This document shows positions 8,531 to 16,118 of a DNA stretch of 53,934 nucleotides, piece after piece; positions within the stretch are counted from its first letter, which is position 1; each line of letters starts with the position of its first letter. This DNA is from a bacterium (GTDB lineage Bacteria; Sumerlaeota; Sumerlaeia; SLMS01), in the NCBI GenBank assembly GCA_016125005.1, contig WGMQ01000039.1:1-53934 (forward strand). The letters are read 5' to 3'. Both the position numbers and the translations under genes were made by a program. The notes under the pieces were generated by a model. The model had not been told where the DNA came from. It saw nothing but the letters and a program-made list of their open reading frames with translations, and ran no database searches.

Positions 8531-10125
8531 CAGTCCTCCCCCTCGCCGGCGGTGACGCCCTCAAAGAAGAGGCGACTGGACGGGTTGATCTTGAACCCCT
8601 TCACCCTGCGCTGGTAACCCATGTTGACTTGGCTATAATAGCCAAAAATCCACGGCGAATCGTCGGCGATGAGGCTCTGCATCTCCATCAACATCCGTCT
8701 GCGCGTCTCCTCGTCCGGTGTTCCCATGTAGGCGTCCAACCGTGCATCCAGATCGGGGTTTGCGTAGAAGCTGCTGTTGCTGCCGGACTTGGAATAGAAC
8801 AGCGGGCGCAGGTAGTCGTACTCCGCCTCACCGCCCACCCAGCCGCCCAGGTACATGTCATAGACCCCATCGCGCTCTGGATAGCGCTCGCCGCTCGGCA
8901 GGATATACTCGTCGAACTTCTTCCAATAGGCCGCGTTGTCGATGATGACGATCTTCACGTTGATTCCCACTTGGCGAAGATACTCGCCAACGGCCTCCGC
9001 CGCCACGCGGTACTCGCCCTGCTCCGTGGTCCAGAAGTTCACGTCCACACCGTTCGGATAGCCCGCCTCGGCAAGGAGCTGGCGCGCCTTCTCCGGGTTG
9101 TAGTCGTAGGTCTCCACGTCGGGATTGTGGTTCGGCATGACGGTCGGAAGCGGCCCGCGGGCCGCCATGCCGACGCCGAAGAATTGGTACTTGATCATCT
9201 CCTCGCGGTTGACCGCGTAATTGGCGGCTCGTCGCACGCGGATATCGGAGAACGGCTTCTTCTTGTTGTTGAACCCCATGTACCGCACCGCAAGTTGCGG
9301 CGTGGTCTGGAGTTCGATGTGGGGTGACTGACGGGCCACGTTGACCTGGGCAAAGAAGACGTCTGCCATGTCGACGACACCCTGCTCCAGGAGAATCAGG
9401 CGGGTTGTGTTTTCCCGGATGGGGCGCAGTTCCAGGCGCTTCAACTGATACTGGTCGGCGCGCCACGAGTCCTGATTCTTCTCCAGCCGGATCGCCACAT
9501 CGGGGGTCCAATCGACGAAGCGAAATGGCCCGGTCCCCACGGGATTCTGGCCGAAGGGTTTCTCAAGATTAGCTGTCGCCGTGGGGCTTGGGATGAGCGC
9601 ATAGGTCGAGGCCATGGCTTCCGGGAAAACACAGTCGGGCGTGCTTAAGTGGAAGACCACCTCCAGGTCACTGGGACAATCGATGCTCTCGATGTGCTGG
9701 ACCAGATGGCGCCGCGTGGCAGCGTTGGCGGGGTCTTTTGTGCGGTAGAAGTGCGCTCGGACCGCCTCCGAGTTGAAGGGGGTACCGTCGTGGAACACGA
9801 CTCCTTCCCGGAGCTTAAAGGTCCAGGTATGGCAGTCATCGCTCTCCTGCCAGTCGGTCGCGAGACTCGGCACCAGCTTGATGTCGTTGTTCCACTTGGT
9901 GAGCCCCTCCATCACCAGATTCATGGCGGCCGATTCCTTCATCATGCGCTGGCGAATCGGGTCGAACGTGTAGATATCGCTGTCAAATCCGTATGTGATC
10001 GAATCCTTCTTCTCCTCCTCGGAGCGCGAAGGGACGCAGGCAACGGTCAACAGCACAGCAAGAAACAAGTATGCTTGGCAGGCCCACCGCCAAGGTCGAA
10101 CACTCGATCGACTAAGGAACATCAC
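8530..10125 (-). CDS. Peptide-binding lipoprotein, SBP family 5
   Basis: 531 aa periplasmic solute-binding protein (OppA/DppA class). The signal ends in a lipobox L-T-V-A-C (Cys about residue 30). The mature part opens S-I-T-Y-G-F-D-S-D-I-Y-T-F-D-P, then shows E-G-L-T-K-W, W-T-F-K-L-R-E-G-V-V-F-H-D-G-T-P-F-N and V-G-T-G-P-F-R, all standard family-5 landmarks. It is the first gene of a three-gene minus-strand operon with overlapping stops and starts (binding protein, OppB, OppC). The start may be the GTG at 10125 (GGAG at 8 bases) or the ATG directly after it at 10122. The ATPases are not in this operon. Peptide specificity cannot be read from sequence. Confidence 0.93.
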   Translation of the reverse strand: MMFLSRSSVRPWRWACQAYLFLAVLLTVACVPSRSEEEKKDSITYGFDSDIYTFDPIRQRMMKESAAMNLVMEGLTKWNNDIKLVPSLATDWQESDDCHTWTFKLREGVVFHDGTPFNSEAVRAHFYRTKDPANAATRRHLVQHIESIDCPSDLEVVFHLSTPDCVFPEAMASTYALIPSPTATANLEKPFGQNPVGTGPFRFVDWTPDVAIRLEKNQDSWRADQYQLKRLELRPIRENTTRLILLEQGVVDMADVFFAQVNVARQSPHIELQTTPQLAVRYMGFNNKKKPFSDIRVRRAANYAVNREEMIKYQFFGVGMAARGPLPTVMPNHNPDVETYDYNPEKARQLLAEAGYPNGVDVNFWTTEQGEYRVAAEAVGEYLRQVGINVKIVIIDNAAYWKKFDEYILPSGERYPERDGVYDMYLGGWVGGEAEYDYLRPLFYSKSGSNSSFYANPDLDARLDAYMGTPDEETRRRMLMEMQSLIADDSPWIFGYYSQVNMGYQRRVKGFKINPSSRLFFEGVTAGEGED

Positions 10126-10202
10126 GTAAAGTTCTCCGCCCGGACTCGTGACAATTAAGGGGCAGGATCGTCACGCCCGCCATGATGCGTCAAGCAAAGC
10201 AG

Positions 10203-10239
10203 GCCTGTCTGTCCGAGGAAGATCGGACGGCGAACAGGC
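10203..10239. other. Nested hairpin in the divergent leader region
   Basis: GCCTGT (10203-10208) pairs with ACAGGC (10234-10239), and inside it GTCCGA (10211-10216) pairs with TCGGAC (10223-10228) around a GGAAGA loop. A run of nine A follows at 10247-10255. It lies between the peptide-importer operon and the pilus/sigma gene, so it may be a leader structure or operator. It is not a terminator for either neighbour. Confidence 0.45.
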
Positions 10240-10324
10240 GCCCTCGAAAAAAAAACGCATCGGCCTGTAAGAAACCGCGTAGAGGCAGCCTTATCCTTTG
10301 CGAGTACACCCAGAGGGTAAAAAT

Positions 10325-11731
10325 ATGCGCGTCTCCATGAAACAAAGATTGGCCAAGACCAACCAGAAGAAGAAGGGCTCGGTCCTGCTTGCCTCCGTCG
10401 TCCTGATGAGCGTTGCAAGCGCCTCGAGTCTCGCTTGGGTTGCCTATGTCAATCAGGCAACTGTCTCGGCGGGTCGTGACCGCGACCGAATGACCGCCTT
10501 CTACTGCGCCGAGGCCGGTATCGAGAGGGTCGTCGATTTCATGAATAACCCCGATAACTTCACAAACGGTGCTCCCCCCGGATACGATGACGAGGCAACC
10601 CAGCCGCTGGCCTATCCGTTGCCCCACCCCAACGTCGCCCCGGCCCAGTACCCGCTCTTCCAGCCATATACCGTTCGCTATGCGACGGTTCCCAGCGCGT
10701 CGGATCCGACGGGTTATGCGCCTGTTTACATCGACGGCAAACTGCGAGTCCTTCAGACCAGCTACTTCATGAATCCAGCCGCGGGTTCCCCCAAGGAGAT
10801 CAGCAAGACATCGAAGATCCCCACGATGGACCTTCCCATCGAAGGCGACACGACCCTGGTCATGTACGATAACGCCAACCACCCGCTGGCGCGCGTCACA
10901 CGCATCCGGTTGGTCCACCCGAGCGATCTGGATGCAGCCGGGGAACTCCCTGATGATCGTCGCGTGGTGACGAAGGTCATTGCCGACGCTGAAACCCCCG
11001 CCGGCGTGGCCATGACGGTCGAGTCCCTCATCGTCGAGAATCCCGATCTCGACATCTCGGCCCCGGGTGCCATCATCACCGAAGCCACTGCCACACTCAA
11101 CGGTCACCTTGAAGCGTACTGGGGCGAGGTCTGGCTGCGTAACGACTATTGTCTCATCCAGAACATCGATGAGAAAATCCCGGAGCCCGGCTCCCCATTC
11201 CGTTCGGGCAACAATGCCCGCGACCCTTGGTTCCGCCTGGTCGAGTCACGCCTGCTTGCCTTCCTGCTCCCTTGGCTTGCAGACCGGGAGGTGGCCGAAG
11301 AAGTGGCGCAGGAGGCGCTTATCCTCCTGTACCGTAACCGGGACAAGATCAGCAGCGGCGACAAAATTGTCCCTTGGCTTTTCGTCACCGCTCGCCGCCT
11401 TGCATTCAAGGTCGCTCGGAAATCCCGGCAGGCACCTGCCGCCTACGGTCTCGATCCGGCTGTCATCGACGAATTTGCGGATCATTGCCGCAGCCAGTTG
11501 GAGAGCCTCAGCCTCGGCCAACTCGCCTCAGTGCTCTCCTCGGTTCTCGCAACACTTGAATCTGAGGAAAGGGAGATCATCTCCCTCCGATATTTCTCAA
11601 ACCTCAAACACGCCGAGATCGCCGAGGTCCTGGACATGCCAATCGGCAGCGTCGGGGTTAAACTTCGCAGGACGCTGGACAAACTGAAGGACCGCTTGAC
11701 CGAGAAGGGCATCTCGCCGGAGTCATTCTGA
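10325..11731 (+). CDS. In-frame fusion: PilX-like pilus-assembly protein plus ECF sigma factor
   Basis: 468 aa from the ATG at 10325, which has AGAGGG 7 bases upstream. The N-terminal part has a short basic segment, then one hydrophobic helix (GSVLLASVVLMSVASASSLA) and F-Y-C-A-E-A-G-I-E-R, the signature of PilX-type minor-pilin/pilus-assembly proteins. It runs as an extracytoplasmic domain to about residue 300. The sequence then turns directly into an ECF sigma factor: region 2 (LLAFLLPWLADREVAEEVAQ and P-W-L-F-V-T-A-R-R-L-A) and region 4 (L-E-S-E-E-R-E-I-I-S-L-R-Y-F, then H-A-E-I-A-E-V-L-D-M-P). The join is near D-P-W-F-R-L-V-E-S-R (about 11222-11250), without a plausible internal start. A sigma domain after an exported helix should end up in the periplasm, so this may be a deletion fusion, a pseudogene or an assembly join. 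FecR follows 3 bp later. Confidence 0.8.
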   Translation: MRVSMKQRLAKTNQKKKGSVLLASVVLMSVASASSLAWVAYVNQATVSAGRDRDRMTAFYCAEAGIERVVDFMNNPDNFTNGAPPGYDDEATQPLAYPLPHPNVAPAQYPLFQPYTVRYATVPSASDPTGYAPVYIDGKLRVLQTSYFMNPAAGSPKEISKTSKIPTMDLPIEGDTTLVMYDNANHPLARVTRIRLVHPSDLDAAGELPDDRRVVTKVIADAETPAGVAMTVESLIVENPDLDISAPGAIITEATATLNGHLEAYWGEVWLRNDYCLIQNIDEKIPEPGSPFRSGNNARDPWFRLVESRLLAFLLPWLADREVAEEVAQEALILLYRNRDKISSGDKIVPWLFVTARRLAFKVARKSRQAPAAYGLDPAVIDEFADHCRSQLESLSLGQLASVLSSVLATLESEEREIISLRYFSNLKHAEIAEVLDMPIGSVGVKLRRTLDKLKDRLTEKGISPESF

Positions 11732-11734
11732 AAG

Positions 11735-12502
11735 ATGAAGCACACCGAGTCTGAACAAACCCCACCCATCGAGACGGCGCTTGAACACATCGGCGCTGCG
11801 GCACGGGAAAAGTCCGCCCCGCGGAGCTCGCTCTCACTTCGCGTCATGCAGCAGATCTCCGACGATTCGCGATCGCCCGGTGTTCGTTTTCTGGAATGGT
11901 TGTTGACGCGCCGCACATCAACCCTTGTGGCGGCCACAGTCGCTGTCGTTGCGATTGCCGTCACCTTCGAACTGACCGGCCAGCAGGAGGTCGGTCGCGT
12001 GACGGTCTCCGAGGGTGAAGCAACGGTTGTGGCAAAGAAGGAAGTCATTCAGTCACAGGCCGCCGACTGGGCCATTGGTAATCTCGATGGCGATCGGATC
12101 GTATTTTTTCTGGACGAGAAGAGCGCCATGACAGTCCAGACAGTGGACACTGTCGCCCTTTCGGAGGGGTCGGCATGGTTCGGAATCGAGCCAAACTCAG
12201 GCTATTTCCGGGTGGAACTCCCCGCCGCCGCCATCGTGGTCCACGGAACAAAATTTGCTGTGCGGACTAATCAGCAGGCCTCCTCCGTCTACCTCGTGGA
12301 AGGCTCCATTTCACTGGAGGTCGCGGAGGGAACGCAGACGTTGCAGCCTGGAATGGAGGCGGTCGTGAATCATGTTTCCGGTGAGGTCAAGATCACGACA
12401 CACCATCAGGATCGCCCCCCAAAGTGGAGCGCTGACGTCTACGCTCGTTTCATGTCGGCTCACACCGCAGCCTATTTCCCTTCGGCGCGGAAGGGAAAGT
12501 GA
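11735..12502 (+). CDS. FecR-domain membrane protein (probable sigma regulator)
   Basis: 255 aa. About 60 cytoplasmic residues precede one transmembrane helix (TLVAATVAVVAIAVTFEL). A periplasmic FecR domain follows, with E-G-E-A-T-V, the block V-E-L-P-A-A-A-I-V-V-H-G-T-K-F-A-V and E-G-S-I-S-L-E-V. FecR proteins carry a surface signal to a partner ECF sigma factor, and the gene lies 3 bp after the sigma domain of the fused upstream gene, so the pair is expected to work together. The N-terminus does not show the usual anti-sigma helix-turn pattern clearly. It is followed after 4 bp by a pseudopilin gene, suggesting that the unit controls or belongs to a pilus/secretion system. Confidence 0.8.
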   Translation: MKHTESEQTPPIETALEHIGAAAREKSAPRSSLSLRVMQQISDDSRSPGVRFLEWLLTRRTSTLVAATVAVVAIAVTFELTGQQEVGRVTVSEGEATVVAKKEVIQSQAADWAIGNLDGDRIVFFLDEKSAMTVQTVDTVALSEGSAWFGIEPNSGYFRVELPAAAIVVHGTKFAVRTNQQASSVYLVEGSISLEVAEGTQTLQPGMEAVVNHVSGEVKITTHHQDRPPKWSADVYARFMSAHTAAYFPSARKGK

Positions 12503-12506
12503 CCTT

Positions 12507-13138
12507 GTGACCCGAACCCACCGAACCCGCTGCGGCGGGCAATCCACCCAATCGGTTGGCTTCACGTTGATCGAACTGCTGGTGGTGGTCGCCATCATCG
12601 CGGTTTTGGCTGCCATCGCCGTCCCGAATTTTCTCGAGGCCCAGACTCGTTCGAAGGTCTCTGCCGCGAAAAACAACCTACGGGTCACGCGGGATGCCTG
12701 TGAGGTTTACGCGGTGGGCCACTCCAGCAATCCCCCCTCACGGGCACTTTTCCCGCCCGATCCCTTGGGCATCCTGGCCGACCACCAGCTGAGTCGACAG
12801 GCTCCATTTCCTACAGAGCCGATACATCGATCTATACGCCCGCAGACTCCAGCATTGTTCCGGTCTGCTTCTCGACCTCACCGCTGCTGTCCATCAACGG
12901 CGACCGGTTTCTGACCACCGGCTTCCCCGACACCGACTCCCTGCTTTACGGTTCGCTCGCGGACGATTCCCTCTTCAGGTTCGTCTCCATCGCCGATGTG
13001 AGTTTGAGCGGCGCCGCCGTCCTCCTCGACGAGACTGCTGTCGTGGTTTCACGGCCCACCGGATCGGGGAGCGTGGGGTCACTGGACCTGCCCCCGCTTG
13101 GCGCAAACTCAGTTCCTGCCTGGTGGCAGCTGTACTGA
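12507..13138 (+). pseudogene. Type II secretion/type IV pilus pseudopilin, frameshifted
   Basis: It starts at the GTG 12507, four bases after the fecR-like stop, with an AAGGGAAAG ribosome site. After a short basic leader it has a class III prepilin signal, G-F-T-L-I-E-L-L-V-V-V-A with cleavage after Gly, then E-A-Q-T-R-S-K-V-S-A-A-K-N-N-L-R. This identifies a GspG/PilA-like pseudopilin. In this frame the sequence becomes poor (Arg, Pro and His rich) after about 12790 and stops at 12912-12914. The next frame reads well from about 12794 (S-I-S-Y-R-A-D-T-S-I-Y-T-P-A-D-S) to a TGA at 13136-13138, with an ordinary secreted composition (W-W-Q-L-Y end). One base lost or two gained near 12785-12800 would restore about 210 residues. 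Mutation and sequencing error cannot be separated. Confidence 0.8.
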
Positions 13139-13227
13139 TGCGCCCGTGACTTTTTCTCCACGCGAAGGTTGCGTCCGCGTGGAAAGCTCGTGATCCTCTC
13201 CGTGTCCATTATCCGGAGGCGTTGCCC

Positions 13228-14721
13228 GTGAAGATCACTGTCACTTCCCAGCCCATCGAACAAGTCTCGGCCCAAGCAGTTGTGGTGCTTCATGAATCAG
13301 GCGGTTTGTTGGCGGAGAGCAGCCATCCGGCCCTGGCGCGCCACTTCTCGACCTTCGTGCGCGACGTTGACTCGAAGACCTGTCGGCGGGAGTGGTTCTG
13401 CACGCTCGACAAGGATTCCGGCTGCCGCACGCACCATCTCCTGCTGGACAGCGTGACATTTTCCGCGGCGGCGCCGCTTGATGAACCACTCAAGATGACC
13501 GCGGCCCGGTGCGTGGCCCTTTGCCGCGAATACTCGCTCTCCAAAATTGCCTTCGTGGTGCATCACAAGGTCGCGGCACTGAAGGCAGCGGCGATCCTGG
13601 AAGGCATCCTCCTTGGCGATTTCCGCGACACGCGGTTCAAGGGGACGCATGAGAAGCGCCCCGACCTCACGTTGACGTTTGTGGTCCCTGCGGAACTGGA
13701 GAAGGAGGTACGGCTGGTCCTGGAAGCCCGTCGTAAAGTCGCCGTAGCACAAAACCACGCCCGCGCCCTCATCAACGCGCCCCACAATGTCCTCACCCCC
13801 GCGGTGCTCGTGGCGGAGGCCGTGACGGTGGCGCGCAAGGGTGGCATGAAGTCGACGGTGTTGAACGAAAAGCAGCTACGAGCCAAGGGCTACGAACTCA
13901 CGTGGCAGGTCGGCCGTGGTAGTGAATATCCACCGAGGCAGGTGACCCTGGAGTACTCCCCCGCCAAGGTTGCCGTTCGTGATCACGTTGTGCTGGTGGG
14001 CAAAGGAATGACCTTTGACAGCGGCGGCCTTTGCCTGAAGGGGCGTGATTCCATCTACAAGATGAATGGCGACATGGGGGGCGCGGCGGCGGTGATCGGC
14101 GCCATGGAAGGGATTGCGGCCCTGAAGCTACCGGTCCGCGTTAGTGCCGTGATCGGCTCGGCGCACAACGCGGTGGACGGCGCGGCCTATTACCCCGGCT
14201 GCATTGTGAAGGCCCGAAACGGCAAGACCGTTCATATCGAAAATACGGATGCCGAAGGGCGACTCATCCTTGCGGATTGCTTCTCCCGCGCCGGTGAACT
14301 CAAGCCCGACATCATGATCGACCTGGCGACGCTGACGGGAGCTGCGGGTGCCGCGCTCGGATCAAGCTTTGGCGCGCTCTTCACCGATGACGAGGTCCTG
14401 CGCGGGCAGTTGCTTAAGGCAGGGGGGAACACCGGTGACGAACTTTGGCCGCTCCCCCTCGTGCGCGAGTACGAGACATCGCTCCGTCATCACTTGGCGG
14501 ACCTGAACAACATGTCCAGCGACAAGTCAGGAGGCGGTGCCATCCACGCGGCCAACTTCCTCCGTCACTTCGTTCCCGAAGGCGTTCGATGGGCACATCT
14601 CGACATTGCGGGGGTGGCGCAGACGGATCGTCCGAAGCGCTACTTCAAGACGGGCGGCACCGGCTTCGGTGTGCGTCTCCTCGTCGAGTACCTGCGGTTG
14701 CTCATTGCGAAGGGCGGTTGA
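13228..14721 (+). CDS. pepA: Leucyl aminopeptidase, M17 family
   Basis: 497 aa from the GTG at 13228. This start is chosen because GGAGG (13215-13219) lies 8 bases before it; the TTG at 13222 is only 2 bases away from that site. The C-terminal catalytic domain has all family landmarks: V-G-K-G-M-T-F-D-S-G-G with the metal ligands, K-M-N-G-D-M-G-G-A, and N-T-D-A-E-G-R-L-I-L-A-D, which holds the second metal site and catalytic Arg. It is a cytosolic two-metal exopeptidase, usually hexameric, removing N-terminal residues during peptide turnover. Length is normal. It ends one base before the convergent radical SAM gene. Confidence 0.95.
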   Translation: MKITVTSQPIEQVSAQAVVVLHESGGLLAESSHPALARHFSTFVRDVDSKTCRREWFCTLDKDSGCRTHHLLLDSVTFSAAAPLDEPLKMTAARCVALCREYSLSKIAFVVHHKVAALKAAAILEGILLGDFRDTRFKGTHEKRPDLTLTFVVPAELEKEVRLVLEARRKVAVAQNHARALINAPHNVLTPAVLVAEAVTVARKGGMKSTVLNEKQLRAKGYELTWQVGRGSEYPPRQVTLEYSPAKVAVRDHVVLVGKGMTFDSGGLCLKGRDSIYKMNGDMGGAAAVIGAMEGIAALKLPVRVSAVIGSAHNAVDGAAYYPGCIVKARNGKTVHIENTDAEGRLILADCFSRAGELKPDIMIDLATLTGAAGAALGSSFGALFTDDEVLRGQLLKAGGNTGDELWPLPLVREYETSLRHHLADLNNMSSDKSGGGAIHAANFLRHFVPEGVRWAHLDIAGVAQTDRPKRYFKTGGTGFGVRLLVEYLRLLIAKGG

Positions 14722-15519
14722 TCAGGCAGCAGGCGCGTCGCGATAAACCGACAGCACCTTGGCTCTGGGCACGGCCGCCTGGATGATGCGCTCGATAGCG
14801 ACCGCTTCCTCCAGCGTGATTGTCTTCAGTTGGATGGTTGGCACGGGTGCGTTGGGGTTATGATTCCCGCGCGCCTCGGGATACCACTGGCGCGGATAGG
14901 GACGACGCGGCGTGTTGAGGTGGATTTCATCCGGCTGAATCCGTGCCGCCAATTCGGCGATTCGCTCTGCCTCGGCCCTGTTGGTCGGCAGGAACATGCA
15001 CTGGAGCGCGAGCGTCCCTGTATAGCCATCACTCCTGATCGCGGCGATGCCATCAATGATCGAGTCGACGGTAATACCGGGAGCGGGGCGATTCACTTTG
15101 CGAAGAGTCTCGTCGTCAGCTGCGTCCAGCTTGCAAGCGATGGTGGTGGCCTCGTACAGACGCTGGCGCGTGGCCGGATCCCCCAGCAGCGTCGAGTTCG
15201 TGAGGATCATCACGGGCTTGTTCCAGCGGCTGCGGATTGCGTGAATCACCTCGTGGATGTTCAGGGCCAGCGTGGGTTCTCCGCTTCCACTAAATGTTGC
15301 CACGTCGACCTGCGTCCAATCCACGCGCTCCAGGGCAGCAATGATCTCGCTCGTCGGCACGAAGATTCGCTGGTCGCCGGTGATGTCCTGGATGTGGCCG
15401 AGCTGACAGTAGACGCAGTTGAATGAGCAGGTTGATCGCTGGACGATCATGTCGATTCCGAGGGAGTTGCCAAAACGCCAAGAATGCACGGGACCATAAA
15501 CGGGGGAAAGCTCGCTCAT
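14722..15519 (-). CDS. Radical SAM protein, COG0731 (wyosine-synthase-like) group
   Basis: 265 aa from the ATG at 15519, which has GGAG 8 bases upstream; a GTG directly before it is also possible. The cluster C-S-F-N-C-V-Y-C gives the CxxxCxxC ligands of the 4Fe-4S centre, followed by T-F-S-G-S-G-E-P-T-L, the SAM-contact motif, and I-L-T-N-S-T-L. Proteins of this compact COG0731 type are widespread in bacteria without a proven substrate, so a specific reaction should not be assigned. The gene follows the formyl-THF cyclo-ligase with almost no gap (TAA then GTGATG), so the two are probably co-transcribed. Confidence 0.88.
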   Translation of the reverse strand: MSELSPVYGPVHSWRFGNSLGIDMIVQRSTCSFNCVYCQLGHIQDITGDQRIFVPTSEIIAALERVDWTQVDVATFSGSGEPTLALNIHEVIHAIRSRWNKPVMILTNSTLLGDPATRQRLYEATTIACKLDAADDETLRKVNRPAPGITVDSIIDGIAAIRSDGYTGTLALQCMFLPTNRAEAERIAELAARIQPDEIHLNTPRRPYPRQWYPEARGNHNPNAPVPTIQLKTITLEEAVAIERIIQAAVPRAKVLSVYRDAPAA

Positions 15520-15522
15520 CAC

Positions 15523-16107
15523 TTACGCTCCTTCGCACCGGATCGCGCCTTGTGGCGTCAGAATCCAATGCATGGGTACATCGTGCGGTTCGCGAGGAAG
15601 CGGGGCAACGGGAGCCTCCATGACCTGCCAGGGATGGCACACGCCGACGCGGACAGCGGGTTCGCCGATGCGCGCGAGCAGCCGATCGTAGTGTCCCTTG
15701 CCGCGTCCCAACCGGGTACCGAGACGATCGAAGGCCAGACCGGGCACAAGCACGACCTCGACCATCGTCGGGTCCACACGAAGGCAGTGTTGCGAGCTTG
15801 GCTCAAGAATGCCTTGATAGCCCGGCTCAAAGTCACTCCAGGCGGTGGCCTCCAAAAGCTCCACGGTCGCGCCGTCGCCCGCGACCTTGGGAAACAACAG
15901 CCGGGAGCCCCCCTGCCAGCACGCTTCAATCAGCGGAGCCATGTCGACCTCGCCGCCCCACGAGGTGAACGCGGCAAGAACCGCGCCCCGGCGGGCTATC
16001 CCGGAGGCGGCCAAAATTGTAGGTAGTGCGTCGCCGCTACCCCTCGGATCAGTACCCGACAGGCGCAGCCTGAGCTCCGCGCGGAGCCTTCGCTTTTCTT
16101 GAATCAA
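15523..16107 (-). CDS. 5-formyltetrahydrofolate cyclo-ligase family protein
   Basis: 194 aa. It shows the family pattern: K-R-R-L-R-A-E-L at the N-terminus (nucleotide-binding Lys/Arg), E-P-G-Y-Q-G-I-L-E-P in the middle, and L-V-P-G-L-A-F-D-R-L-G-T-R-L-G-R-G-K-G-H-Y-D-R, the phosphate-binding signature. The enzyme converts 5-formyl-THF to 5,10-methenyl-THF using ATP, returning inactive folate to the one-carbon pool. Length is typical. It sits between the histidine kinase (11 bp upstream) and the radical SAM gene on the same strand. Function within this unit is inferred only from the family. Confidence 0.92.
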   Translation of the reverse strand: MIQEKRRLRAELRLRLSGTDPRGSGDALPTILAASGIARRGAVLAAFTSWGGEVDMAPLIEACWQGGSRLLFPKVAGDGATVELLEATAWSDFEPGYQGILEPSSQHCLRVDPTMVEVVLVPGLAFDRLGTRLGRGKGHYDRLLARIGEPAVRVGVCHPWQVMEAPVAPLPREPHDVPMHWILTPQGAIRCEGA

Positions 16108-16118
16108 CGTCGAACCGC

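Noticed and set aside
10146..10324. Possible cyclic-di-GMP (GEMM) riboswitch before the pilus gene
   Set aside because: A GCAAAGC stretch is present, but the other conserved helices and the tetraloop are not; the hairpin alone does not support it.
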